Origin: an uncultured Pelagibacteraceae bacterium
GTDB lineage: Bacteria; Pseudomonadota; Alphaproteobacteria; Pelagibacterales; Pelagibacteraceae
Direction of reading: 5' to 3'
Length of the DNA: 64,000 bases
Assembly: GCA_902566315.1 (NCBI GenBank)
Contig: CACFIL010000002.1
Span: forward strand, 1 to 64,000
Every line of letters begins with the position of its first letter. The first letter of the stretch is position 1. Below are positions 25,512 through 33,922 of the stretch, in pieces. The translations under genes and the position numbers were made by a program. The notes under the pieces were generated by a model. That model was not told the origin of the DNA, made no database searches, and saw nothing but the letters and a program-made list of their open reading frames with translations.

Positions 25512-26981
25512 ATGACTGATCTAGAAAAACATGTAAATCAACCAGGCAGAGCAAAGTTAGTTAAAAAAGTAAGAGAAAAAATTAACGAATTAGGAATAAC
25601 ATACATATATTATCAATTCATTTCGGTAACAGGTAGAGTAGTAGGAAAAGGTATTCCTGCAGATCATTGGGAAAGGACTGCTGAAAAAGGTTTTCAATTA
25701 GTATATGGAGCAACAGCAAATTTATTTTTGGATAGGCATAATAACTACATTGGTTATGGACCAGAGGCCATGGAGTTGGTGGGGATACCAGACCCAGAAA
25801 CTTTTGTGCAATTACCATGGGATAAAAGAGTTGGAAGAGTTTTTGTAACGTGTTTTAGAAATAGAGAAGAGAGAAAAAACCCTGGTGGGCACTTAACTTC
25901 TGATTGCAGAGGAAATTTAAGAATTTTTAGTGATGAATTTAAGAAGAAACATGGTCTAGAATTAAGAGTTGGGACTGAACCAGAAATGATGTGGTTAACT
26001 AAAAATGATGATGGAACTCCAACTGGTAAAGGTTTTTCCAAACCTTTTTGTTATCATATTGATCAATTCGAGTCATTAAGACCAGTTTTTATGAAAGTTA
26101 TAGAATATTCAAAAGCGATGGGATTAGATATGATCCAAGGAGATCACGAAGATGCTCCTGGACAGCTAGAACTTAATTGGACTTATGATAATGTTTTAAG
26201 AAATGCTGATAGATTATCAACATATAGGCAAATTTGTGCACAAGTTGCTAGAGAACACAATCTAATAGCTTGCTTTATGACTAAACCATTTATGGGTGTG
26301 TCTGCAAGTGGATGTCACACTAACATGTCTTTATGGAAAGGTGGAAAAGTTTCTGTTAACAAATTAGGAAATAAAAAACTTCCAGGAGTTGAGGAAGTGT
26401 TTAGTTATGTATCTGGCGGAACAAACACTTTTATGCCAGACACAAAGGATATGCAGTTGCCTGGAAAAATTGGACTTCAATCAATTGCTGGTATAATGAA
26501 ACATTTACCAGCTTTAACAGCTCTAGGATCATCTACGGTTAACTCATATCGAAGGTTGTGGGACCAAGGGTTTTGGGCACCAGTATATGCTGACTGGGGA
26601 TATCAAAATAGAACTTGTGGATTAAGAGTTTCAGCACCTGGAAGATTTGAGTATAGATCTGTTGACTCAATGCATAATCCATACTTACTAGGTGCAGCTT
26701 TACTAAAAGCTTGTGATGAAGGAATATCAAAAAAAATGAAACCAGCTAAACCTGAATCTAGAAATATTTATGAGGCTCAAAAAGCTGGTAAAGATGTTAA
26801 AAAATTACCACTAAGTCTTGGTGAAGCATTAAATAGACTTGCTGAGGATGAAGTAATCAAATCAGCAATGCCTGATGAAATGTATAAAGTTTTCCATTGG
26901 TATAAAAATGATGAGTGGGAGAGATTTCTCGGAGCAACAACTCAATGGGATCTTGATACATATTTGGATTGCTTACCATAA
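25512..26981 (+). CDS. gmaS: Gamma-glutamylmethylamide synthetase (glutamine synthetase family)
   Basis: ATP-dependent ligase joining methylamine to glutamate, the first step of the indirect methylamine pathway. The 489-residue protein has glutamine-synthetase architecture: beta-grasp N terminus, GTEPEMMW metal site (about residue 157), GDHEDAPGQLELNW (about 213-226), SGCHTNMSLW (about 262-271) and APGRFEYRSVDSMHNPYLL. An AGGGGG Shine-Dalgarno sits 4 bases before the ATG, much stronger than most genes here. The mgsABC genes directly downstream (22-base gap) fix the assignment over ordinary GlnA, which is usually about 470 residues and forms a separate operon. Confidence 0.92.
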   Translation: MTDLEKHVNQPGRAKLVKKVREKINELGITYIYYQFISVTGRVVGKGIPADHWERTAEKGFQLVYGATANLFLDRHNNYIGYGPEAMELVGIPDPETFVQLPWDKRVGRVFVTCFRNREERKNPGGHLTSDCRGNLRIFSDEFKKKHGLELRVGTEPEMMWLTKNDDGTPTGKGFSKPFCYHIDQFESLRPVFMKVIEYSKAMGLDMIQGDHEDAPGQLELNWTYDNVLRNADRLSTYRQICAQVAREHNLIACFMTKPFMGVSASGCHTNMSLWKGGKVSVNKLGNKKLPGVEEVFSYVSGGTNTFMPDTKDMQLPGKIGLQSIAGIMKHLPALTALGSSTVNSYRRLWDQGFWAPVYADWGYQNRTCGLRVSAPGRFEYRSVDSMHNPYLLGAALLKACDEGISKKMKPAKPESRNIYEAQKAGKDVKKLPLSLGEALNRLAEDEVIKSAMPDEMYKVFHWYKNDEWERFLGATTQWDLDTYLDCLP

Positions 26982-27003
26982 GGTAAATTAGGAAAGGAAA
27001 AAA

Positions 27004-27945
27004 ATGTGTGGAATTGCTGGACTTATCCATAGAGGAAAATCCTCAGATGTCGGGAACGAGTTACAATTAATGCTTCAAGCATTAAAACATAGAGGTCCTG
27101 ACTCAACCGGATACGCTCTCTATGCAGATAATGATGGAGAAAATTTTATAATGAGATTTAAGGTTGGGGAAAATGTTGGAGAAGGAAGCACATCAGTTAA
27201 TGAAGATGATAGTGTTTATGACAAAAGAAAAGAGCTTGTCGACCAGATGCTAAAAAACCTTAATGCTACAGTTGTAAAAGAAGAAAAGTTAACTCCTTAC
27301 TCTTATAGATATGAAATGAAATATGACCAGGATTTAATGGAGTTTTCAAAAAAAATTGAAAGCATAGAAAGTGTGGAGATATTGTCTATTGGGAAATCAT
27401 TAGAATTGATCAAAGACCTAGGAGATGCACAGGCAGTATCTAAAAGATATGATCTAGGTAAAGTTAAAGGAACACACGGTATTGGACATGCTAGAATGGC
27501 AACAGAGTCTGGAGTAGATATTAAATCTGCCCATCCATTTTGGGGTTATCCGTTTAGTGATGTATCAGTTGTACACAACGGTCAACTTACAAATTATTGG
27601 AACAATAGAAGAGTGTTAGAGAATAAAGGGATGAGATTTATGTCTGAATGTGACTCTGAGCTGATAGCTGTTTATTTAGCTGAGAAAATGAGAAATGGAG
27701 CTTCATTAGAAGAAGGGATGAAGGATAGTTTGTCAGGTTTAGATGGAGTGTTTACATATTTTGTTGCAACGAAAGATTCTTTAGGAATGGCTAAAGATAC
27801 AATGGCAGCAAAACCATTAGTCTTATACGAGTCGGATGATTTAGTTGCTATGGGCTCTGAGGAAATAGCAATAAGATCTATCTTGCCGCATGAAATAGAA
27901 ACATATGATCCATTTGATGGGGAGGTAAAAGTATGGCAAATTTAA
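27004..27945 (+). CDS. mgsA: N-methylglutamate synthase subunit A (glutamine amidotransferase-type)
   Basis: Subunit equivalent to the N-terminal glutaminase domain of glutamate synthase, 313 residues. It begins MCGIAGLIHRG, placing the N-terminal nucleophile Cys2 in position after Met removal. GHARMATES and VVHNGQLTNYW near residues 161-198 are the class II amidotransferase signatures. It takes the gamma-glutamyl moiety from gamma-glutamylmethylamide and passes methylamine to the synthase subunit. The end overlaps mgsB by 13 bases. An insert of about 70 residues near positions 45-140 separates its motifs. Confidence 0.9.
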   Translation: MCGIAGLIHRGKSSDVGNELQLMLQALKHRGPDSTGYALYADNDGENFIMRFKVGENVGEGSTSVNEDDSVYDKRKELVDQMLKNLNATVVKEEKLTPYSYRYEMKYDQDLMEFSKKIESIESVEILSIGKSLELIKDLGDAQAVSKRYDLGKVKGTHGIGHARMATESGVDIKSAHPFWGYPFSDVSVVHNGQLTNYWNNRRVLENKGMRFMSECDSELIAVYLAEKMRNGASLEEGMKDSLSGLDGVFTYFVATKDSLGMAKDTMAAKPLVLYESDDLVAMGSEEIAIRSILPHEIETYDPFDGEVKVWQI

Positions 27946-28787
27946 AAACAACAGAAAGAAAGACCAAAGCCCAATCAATGGGACTTCATACTGAAGTTCT
28001 AACAGGTAAAACTCAACAAAAATTTTTTAATCCTGATGAGGCAGAAAACTTTTACTATTGGGGAACTTATGATGTTGATTTTAATAAAAGAATTGACCTT
28101 GATGTAAATGATCTAGACTGCAAAGAGGCAAACAAAAAAATTGATGAGCTAATGAGTCAAGGCTATGGAACAATAGTTATAAAGAACCCACAAGGAAAAC
28201 ACAGTTTAGGTGTTGGGGTGTTAAATAAATTAAATTTAATATTTGAAGGAAGTTTGGGTTATTTTGGTGTTGGTTCTATTGACGGTCCAACGGTAAGAAT
28301 TAATGGTAGAGTTGGATGGTCATGTGCAGAAAATATGATGGCAGGAAAAGTAGTAATAGAAAAAAATGCAGGATCTTGTTTTGGTGCAGCAGTTAGAGGT
28401 GGAGATTTAATATGTAAAGGTAGCGTTGGTGCTAGAACAGGAATTGATCAAAAAGGTGGAACAATTATTGTTGGTGGTGACGCTGGAGCATTCACTGGCT
28501 TTATGATGCAAAGAGGAAGAATAATAATTTTAGGTGATGTTGGTATAAACCTTGGAGACTCAATGTATGATGGAACTATTTATGTCGGTGGAAAAATTGG
28601 TTCTTTTGGGAGTGATGCGATTGAGTCGCCTATGACAAAAAGTGATGTAGATTGGATCAAAAGAAAACTTAAAGTAGCAGAAATTGGCGAAAATTTTGAT
28701 GTTTCAAAAATGACAAAAGTAGTCGCGGGCAAAAAACTTTGGAATTACGACGCTTTAGAACCAACTGAGAAAAAAGGAGCAATTTAA
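27933..28787 (+). CDS. mgsB: N-methylglutamate synthase subunit B (GltB C-terminal GXGXG domain)
   Basis: Corresponds to the right-handed beta-helix domain at the C terminus of glutamate synthase (FwdC/GXGXG fold), 284 residues. Repeated glycine-rich turns such as GSLGYFGVGSIDG, GRVGWSCAEN, GSVGARTG, GGDAGAFTGF and GDVGINLGDS show the helix rungs. A structural role holding the amidotransferase and FMN subunits together is expected. It overlaps mgsA by 13 bases and mgsC by one base (TAATG), giving strict co-translation. Confidence 0.9.
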   Translation: MANLKTTERKTKAQSMGLHTEVLTGKTQQKFFNPDEAENFYYWGTYDVDFNKRIDLDVNDLDCKEANKKIDELMSQGYGTIVIKNPQGKHSLGVGVLNKLNLIFEGSLGYFGVGSIDGPTVRINGRVGWSCAENMMAGKVVIEKNAGSCFGAAVRGGDLICKGSVGARTGIDQKGGTIIVGGDAGAFTGFMMQRGRIIILGDVGINLGDSMYDGTIYVGGKIGSFGSDAIESPMTKSDVDWIKRKLKVAEIGENFDVSKMTKVVAGKKLWNYDALEPTEKKGAI

Positions 28788-30181
28788 TGGCAAAGAAAAA
28801 AAATGGAAAATCAAATGGTCATTCAAATGGGAATGGTGGTAGTGAATTTTCAAAAAGAAATAAAAGTTTACTAGGTTATAACGCTATATTTACACCAGAA
28901 GTAATCGACGACATTCATATTAAAGCTCAGTTAGGAAGATACCGAATGAGAGGTATGGCTCTGATGAAAAAAATTCCTACATTTGACGATTTAGTTTTTT
29001 TACCTGGAACTCTTACAAGATTTGTAATCGAAGGTTACAGAGAAAAATGTGAAACAAAAACTATAATTGGTCCAAGATGTGAAAACCCAGTAGAATTAGA
29101 TATACCGGTTTATATTACAGGTATGAGTTTTGGAGCTTTATCTTATGAAGCTAAAACAGCGCTTGCAAGAGGAGCAACTATGGCCGGTAGCGCAACATGT
29201 TCGGGTGAAGGTGGAATGATACCTGATGAAAGAAGATATTCAGAAAAATGGTACTATCAATGTATTCAATCAAGATATGGATTTAACCCTCACCATGCTC
29301 AACTTGCTGATGGAATTGAAGTGTTTATTGGTCAAGGTCAAAAAGTTGGAATGGGTGGTCATTTGATGGGTCAAAAAGTTACTGACCAAGTAGCAGAGAT
29401 GAGATCATTACCTGCAGGTATTGATCAAAGGTCTCCTGCAAGACATCCTGATTGGTTAGGACCAGATGATTTGGCTTTAAAAGTTCAAGAGCTAAGAGAG
29501 TTAACAAAAAATAAAGTTCCAATACAATTAAAACTTGGAGCAGCAAAAGTTTATGATGATGTTCGTATGGCAGCAAAATGTGATCCCGACTCTATTTATC
29601 TAGATGGTATGGAAGGCTCAACAGGCGCTGGACCACACATCGCAGCAGCAAACACAGGTATACCTGGAATAGCTGCGATCAGAGAAGCAAGAAGAGCAAT
29701 AGATGATGTTGGTAAAACTGGAAAAGTTACTCTTATATATGCTGGCGGAGTTAGAGATGGAGCTGACATGGCAAAAGCACTAGCTCTAGGAGCTGATGCT
29801 ATTGCTATAGGTACTGGAGCTATGATTGCACTAAATTGTAATAAAGAAATACCAGAATCTAATTTTGAAAAAGAAATGGGAGTACCAGCAGGGCATTGTT
29901 ATCACTGTCATACAGGACGTTGCCCAGTCGGTGTTGCTACTCAAGATCCTAAATTGAGAAAAAGACTTAACCCAGATGAGGCAGCTCTAAGAGTGTATAA
30001 TTACTTACATACTATGACACTTGAGGCTCAATTATTAGCTAGAGCATGCGGTAAAACTAATATTCATTCATTAGAGCCAGAGGATATGGCTGCTTTAACA
30101 ATGGAGGCATCAGCTTTAGCAAAAGTACCTCTATCTGGTACAAACCATACAGTTGGAGTAGATGATTTTCATAAAATATAA
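28787..30181 (+). CDS. mgsC: N-methylglutamate synthase subunit C (FMN/iron-sulfur synthase subunit)
   Basis: Glutamate-synthase-like FMN TIM-barrel, 464 residues. It condenses methylamine with 2-oxoglutarate to N-methylglutamate. The barrel shows TGMSFGALSYEAKTALARGA (about 111-130), KLGAAKVYDD, DGMEGSTGAGP and YAGGVRDGADMAKALALGADA (FMN phosphate site, 318-338). Cys371, Cys374 and Cys379 in CYHCHTGRCPVGVATQ form the iron-sulfur motif. The first ~25 residues are a Lys/Asn/Gly-rich tail. With mgsA and mgsB it re-creates a split GltB. Confidence 0.93.
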   Translation: MAKKKNGKSNGHSNGNGGSEFSKRNKSLLGYNAIFTPEVIDDIHIKAQLGRYRMRGMALMKKIPTFDDLVFLPGTLTRFVIEGYREKCETKTIIGPRCENPVELDIPVYITGMSFGALSYEAKTALARGATMAGSATCSGEGGMIPDERRYSEKWYYQCIQSRYGFNPHHAQLADGIEVFIGQGQKVGMGGHLMGQKVTDQVAEMRSLPAGIDQRSPARHPDWLGPDDLALKVQELRELTKNKVPIQLKLGAAKVYDDVRMAAKCDPDSIYLDGMEGSTGAGPHIAAANTGIPGIAAIREARRAIDDVGKTGKVTLIYAGGVRDGADMAKALALGADAIAIGTGAMIALNCNKEIPESNFEKEMGVPAGHCYHCHTGRCPVGVATQDPKLRKRLNPDEAALRVYNYLHTMTLEAQLLARACGKTNIHSLEPEDMAALTMEASALAKVPLSGTNHTVGVDDFHKI

Positions 30182-30183
30182 TC

Positions 30184-30591
30184 ATGCCAAAGAAAAAAAC
30201 AAAAAAATCGAGCAAAAAAACAATTAAAGGACAGCTAGGTAAAAAGAAAGAGAGCGCTCGAGAAAAGATGATAGGTCAAACTATTGGTTATAGATATGAT
30301 GTTAATTTATTGCCAGACTACTCAAGAATAACACCATTCCTAAAAAAATATATTGAAGCAATGGGATGGGACGATTTAAATTGGTTAGAAGATGTTCACA
30401 TGGGATATGAAGAAGATAGACCTGCAGTTTTTGATAGAAATGCAAATGGTTGGGTCACCATTCCAAAAAAAATTAAACTACCTAATAACCAACAAGATAG
30501 GGACATGATTGCACGAGAACTATTGGTAAAATTTCAAATGTCTCCAAACCACCCTTTGGTAGATTTAAAAAAAGCTTATAGAAAATTTTAG
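30184..30591 (+). CDS. Unknown 135-residue protein of the methylamine operon
   Basis: I do not recognise this protein. It has a strongly basic N-terminal tail (about 13 lysines in the first 30 residues), then a compact soluble domain with GYRYDVNLLPDYSRITPFLKK and the acidic GWDDLNWLEDVHMGYEEDRPAVFD. There is no signal peptide, membrane helix or cysteine. It starts 2 bases after the mgsC stop, so it is co-transcribed and probably co-translated. It could be an accessory or assembly factor for the Mgs complex, or a nucleic-acid-binding regulator; neither is supported beyond position and charge. Confidence 0.7.
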   Translation: MPKKKTKKSSKKTIKGQLGKKKESAREKMIGQTIGYRYDVNLLPDYSRITPFLKKYIEAMGWDDLNWLEDVHMGYEEDRPAVFDRNANGWVTIPKKIKLPNNQQDRDMIARELLVKFQMSPNHPLVDLKKAYRKF

Positions 30592-30725
30592 AATCACCAA
30601 CAAATCGTATATACCTGAAGTTGTAATTTGATAAATTCTCTTTGATTTAATTGTTGTTTTTAAGATTGATCTGATAACTCCAAATAATAATATTAAAATA
30701 ATTTGTTTAAACAATTGGAGGTTAA
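30592..30725 (+). promoter_or_regulatory. amtB leader with strong Shine-Dalgarno
   Basis: A 134-base gap in front of amtB. GGAGG at 30717-30721 sits 4 bases before the ATG at 30726. No sigma-54 GG/GC box, terminator hairpin or convincing riboswitch fold was seen. The rest is AT-rich with small self-complementary bits (TTGTTTAAACAA at 30702-30713 is a perfect 12-base palindrome). That palindrome could be a binding site just upstream of the ribosome site, or chance. Confidence 0.45.
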
Positions 30726-32126
30726 ATGACTGACGAACTCGGTGCATTGACAACCATATTTACAGAATTTTATTATTGGATAACAGTAGTACTTATGTTT
30801 CTGATACACGTAGGATTCTGTATGTATGAAGTTGGAGCTTCCCGATACAAACATCATCAACACACATTAATGAAAAATACGATGCTGATTCCTTTGGTAA
30901 CAGTAACTTGGTTTTTATTTGGTTGGTGGATTTATTGGGCATTTCCAACCGGACCAGGTCTTGCACCATCAATAATGAATGAAAGTGCAGCATTAATTAC
31001 AGATGACTCAGCTTTTAGTTCTAAGTGGTATTTGCCAAATAGTGAATTGATGGCAGTAAACTTAGGAGATCATATTAGTGGAGTATTTTGGGCTGCATTT
31101 TTACTATTCTCATGGACAGCTGCATCCATTGTATCTGGTGCTGTAATTGAAAGGATTACTACCTTTGCTTTTGGAATTCTTGCGATTGCAATAGGATCAG
31201 TATTTTGGAGCATAGATGCTGCGTGGGGATGGCACTTTGACGGATGGATGTTGAAGATACTCGGTTACCATGATGCTTATGCCTCAGGTGTAATTCACGC
31301 AGTTGCTGGTGGATTTGCTTTAGGGGTACTTGCAGTTTTAGGACCCAGAATTGGAAAATTTTCATCAAGCGGTGAACCTAGAAACATAGGACCAAGAAAT
31401 CCTTGGTTAGTAACTGTTGGATTATTCTTAATTTATACTGGTTTTTGGGGATTTTATGCTGCTTGTAATATTCCAATTTACGATCTTGGACCTGAGTATG
31501 GCATGGAAGGTGTAACCTACTTTACCGCAACCACAATTTATGTAACACCAACCACACTTAGTGGAATAACAATGAACTTTTTGATGTCTCTCTCAGGAGG
31601 ATTGTTAGCAGGTTATGTTGTTTCCAAAGGTGATCCTTTTTGGACTTACTCAAGTGGTTTAGCTGGAATAATCTGTGCCTCTGCAGGAAATGACTTATAT
31701 CATCCAATACAATCTTTGATAATTGGAATGATTGGTGTCGTTATAGCTTACAAAATGCATTACTGGGTTGAACGTAGGTTTAAAATTGATGATGCAGTTG
31801 GAGCTGTGGCAGTTCATGGTTACGCTGGTTTTGCAGGACTTGTGATATGCGGATTTGTATTAAATGGATACCCTTCTTCAGGATACAGTGTTGGTGCTAT
31901 GTGGGATGGAACTACATACGCTGCAATAAATCCTTTAGGAATGTTCATAGGTGCAATAATCATGTTCTTTGTTCTTGGAATGATCCCAGGCTATATTATA
32001 TCTAGAGTCTTAAATGGTATTGGCAAACTCAGAATCCCAAGAGAAGTTGAGTTAGCTGGTTTAGACTATCAAATAATGGAGGAAGCAAAAGAAGATGAAC
32101 GCACTGTTGCTTCTTCAAGTAGTTAA
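30726..32126 (+). CDS. amtB: Ammonium transporter
   Basis: Inner-membrane Amt/Rh channel for ammonium, 466 residues with about 11 membrane helices and no cleavable signal. The twin-His pore is visible: VIHAVAGG (near residue 178) and AVHGYAGFAGL (near 363). It is preceded by a good SD and follows the methylamine genes. The C terminus ends in a cytoplasmic tail (YQIMEEAKEDERTVASSSS). Position suggests recovery of ammonium released from amines, or uptake of methylammonium itself, which Amt proteins can carry. No glnK/PII gene lies beside it. Confidence 0.95.
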   Translation: MTDELGALTTIFTEFYYWITVVLMFLIHVGFCMYEVGASRYKHHQHTLMKNTMLIPLVTVTWFLFGWWIYWAFPTGPGLAPSIMNESAALITDDSAFSSKWYLPNSELMAVNLGDHISGVFWAAFLLFSWTAASIVSGAVIERITTFAFGILAIAIGSVFWSIDAAWGWHFDGWMLKILGYHDAYASGVIHAVAGGFALGVLAVLGPRIGKFSSSGEPRNIGPRNPWLVTVGLFLIYTGFWGFYAACNIPIYDLGPEYGMEGVTYFTATTIYVTPTTLSGITMNFLMSLSGGLLAGYVVSKGDPFWTYSSGLAGIICASAGNDLYHPIQSLIIGMIGVVIAYKMHYWVERRFKIDDAVGAVAVHGYAGFAGLVICGFVLNGYPSSGYSVGAMWDGTTYAAINPLGMFIGAIIMFFVLGMIPGYIISRVLNGIGKLRIPREVELAGLDYQIMEEAKEDERTVASSSS

Positions 32127-32137
32127 AGGAGGATAAT

Positions 32138-32365
32138 ATGGCTACAGTATCTAATTGGATAGATCACTTAAATAAACCTGCAGAAGATGTCGTAGGTGCT
32201 ATTTATCCTGGAGTAGGATCAGAAGGTATATTGGTCCTTATACTTGCAGTTATTTGGATAGGTTGGACTGTTGTAAGCTCAAAACAAGAAAGTGATAAAC
32301 TTTCTAAGCTTGCAAGAAAAAGACCAAACTCAAATGCATGGAAAAGTAATATAACTGACGGATAA
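32138..32365 (+). CDS. Small single-span membrane protein after amtB
   Basis: A 75-residue protein I do not recognise. One membrane helix spans about residues 28-47 (GILVLILAVIWIGWTVV), followed by a basic cytoplasmic-type tail (SKLARKRPNSNAWKS). The Shine-Dalgarno AAAGGAGG at 32125-32132, 5 bases from the ATG, is among the strongest in the window, so it should be made in quantity. It lies 11 bases after amtB and just before a terminator hairpin, so it is part of the amtB transcript. A small partner of AmtB is a reasonable guess only. Confidence 0.75.
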   Translation: MATVSNWIDHLNKPAEDVVGAIYPGVGSEGILVLILAVIWIGWTVVSSKQESDKLSKLARKRPNSNAWKSNITDG

Positions 32366-32379
32366 ATAAATAGTAATAG

Positions 32380-32403
32380 GGGCGCAAAATTTTAATTGCG
32401 CCC
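32380..32403 (+). terminator. Terminator hairpin after the amtB unit
   Basis: GGGCGCAA (32380-32387) pairs with TTGCGCCC (32396-32403) around an AATTTTAA loop, 15 bases after the stop of the 75-residue gene. Only a short T/A stretch (TTAAATT) follows, so it may be a weak terminator or processing hairpin. The GC content stands out sharply in this AT-rich DNA. Confidence 0.75.
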
Positions 32404-32413
32404 TTAAATTAAA

Positions 32414-32572
32414 ATGGACGAGCAAAATAAAAAAGAGCAATCAAATAAAACTCCAAGCAAAATGGCAAGATTAGCATGGCCAAAGGCAAAATATGGATTG
32501 GTACTAGCTATATTAATTATTATTGTTGTAAATATAATTTACTATAAAGATTTCTTTTTATCATTTTTTTAA
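32414..32572 (+). CDS. Tiny single-span membrane protein (52 residues)
   Basis: Small frame from ATG 32414 to TAA 32572. The protein starts MDEQNKKEQSNKTPSKMARL, a charged cytoplasmic-type stretch. It continues with a membrane helix (YGLVLAILIIIVVNIIYY, about residues 27-44) and a short aromatic end. The clean hydrophilic-then-hydrophobic layout supports a real gene, although there is no SD and I recognise no family. It lies between the amtB terminator and the GlnT-like gene, 21 bases before the latter. Confidence 0.55.
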   Translation: MDEQNKKEQSNKTPSKMARLAWPKAKYGLVLAILIIIVVNIIYYKDFFLSFF

Positions 32573-32593
32573 AAAGTATGATAAGAAGATTGA

Positions 32594-33919
32594 GTGGCAA
32601 AAGACTTATATAAAATTGCAAAATCAAAAAAAATAAAATATTTTTTAATAAGTTTCGTTGATTTGTTTGGTGTATTAAGATCTAAATTAGTACCCGCACA
32701 AGCTATAAAAGAGATGCAAAAAAATGGTGCAGGATTTGCTGGATTTGCAGCTTGGCTTGATATGTCACCAGCAGACTCTGATATGTTTGCTGTACCAGAT
32801 CCAAATAGTTTAATTCAATTACCTTGGAATAAAGAAGTAGGTTGGCTTGCTTCAGACCTGTGGATGAATGGTAAACCTGTTGAGGCATCGCCAAGAGTGA
32901 TGTTAAAAAAGCAAATAAAATTACTATCAAATGAGGGTTACTCCATGAAATCGGGTGTTGAGTGTGAATATTTTCTTATATCACCTGATGGCAGTTCTAT
33001 TGCAGACCCTAGGGATACTCAATCTAAACCTTGTTATGACCAATCAGCTTTAATGAGACAATATGATTTAATAAAGGAAATATGTGATTGTATGATTACA
33101 ATGAGATGGAACCCATATCAAAATGATCATGAAGATGCTAATGGCCAGTTTGAGATGAATTGGGATTATACTGACTGCTTAACTACAGCAGATAGACATA
33201 CATTTTTTAAATTTATGGTTAAGTCCTTAGCAGAAAAGCATGGATTAAGAGCAACATTTATGCCAAAACCATTTGAACAACTGACGGGTAATGGATGTCA
33301 TGCGCATATTTCCCTTTGGGATAAGAAAAAAAATAAATTTTTAGATAAAAATGACAATCTTGGACTAAGTAAATTAGCATACAATTTTTTAGGTGGTGTA
33401 ATTAAAAATGCAGGTTCATTATCAGCATTCTTTAATCCAACTTTAAATAGTTATAGAAGAATAAATGCACCACCAACTAAATCTGGCGCAACATGGTCGC
33501 CGAGTAGTATTTCTTACACAGGAAATAATCGAACACATATGATTAGAGTTCCAGATCCAGGAAGATTTGAGCTAAGATTAATGGATGGATCAGCAAATCC
33601 ATATTTGCTACAAGCAGGAGTTTTAGCAGCAGGTATAAATGGCATTAGAAAAAAAATTAATCCTGGAAAACCATTATTCTGTAATATGTATACCGATCAA
33701 GAAAAATATCCTAACTTACCAAAATTACCAAATACATTAGAAGATTCTTTAGAAATGTTAAATTATAATTCAGTAATGAATAATGCATTTGGTAAAAATG
33801 TTTTAAACAGTTATATCAAATTAAAAAAATCAGAAATTGAAAGTTTTAAATCTAAAGAAAAGTTTGATAAACAAAGACCTATTACAAAATGGGAAAGATC
33901 TAATACCTTAGATTGTTAA
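32594..33919 (+). CDS. GlnT-like (type III-related) glutamine synthetase family ligase
   Basis: ATP-dependent gamma-glutamyl ligase of the glutamine-synthetase superfamily, 441 residues, using a GTG start at 32594. An upstream ATG at 32578 is out of frame. Motifs: GVECEYF (first metal site, about 132), NDHEDANGQFEMNW (about 177-190), NGCHAHISLW (about 233-242) and PDPGRFELRLMDGSANPYLL. It is distinct from gmaS, and pairs with a diaminopropionate ammonia-lyase-like gene 3 bases downstream. Substrate may be ammonia or another amine. Confidence 0.82.
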   Translation: MAKDLYKIAKSKKIKYFLISFVDLFGVLRSKLVPAQAIKEMQKNGAGFAGFAAWLDMSPADSDMFAVPDPNSLIQLPWNKEVGWLASDLWMNGKPVEASPRVMLKKQIKLLSNEGYSMKSGVECEYFLISPDGSSIADPRDTQSKPCYDQSALMRQYDLIKEICDCMITMRWNPYQNDHEDANGQFEMNWDYTDCLTTADRHTFFKFMVKSLAEKHGLRATFMPKPFEQLTGNGCHAHISLWDKKKNKFLDKNDNLGLSKLAYNFLGGVIKNAGSLSAFFNPTLNSYRRINAPPTKSGATWSPSSISYTGNNRTHMIRVPDPGRFELRLMDGSANPYLLQAGVLAAGINGIRKKINPGKPLFCNMYTDQEKYPNLPKLPNTLEDSLEMLNYNSVMNNAFGKNVLNSYIKLKKSEIESFKSKEKFDKQRPITKWERSNTLDC

Positions 33920-33922
33920 AAT

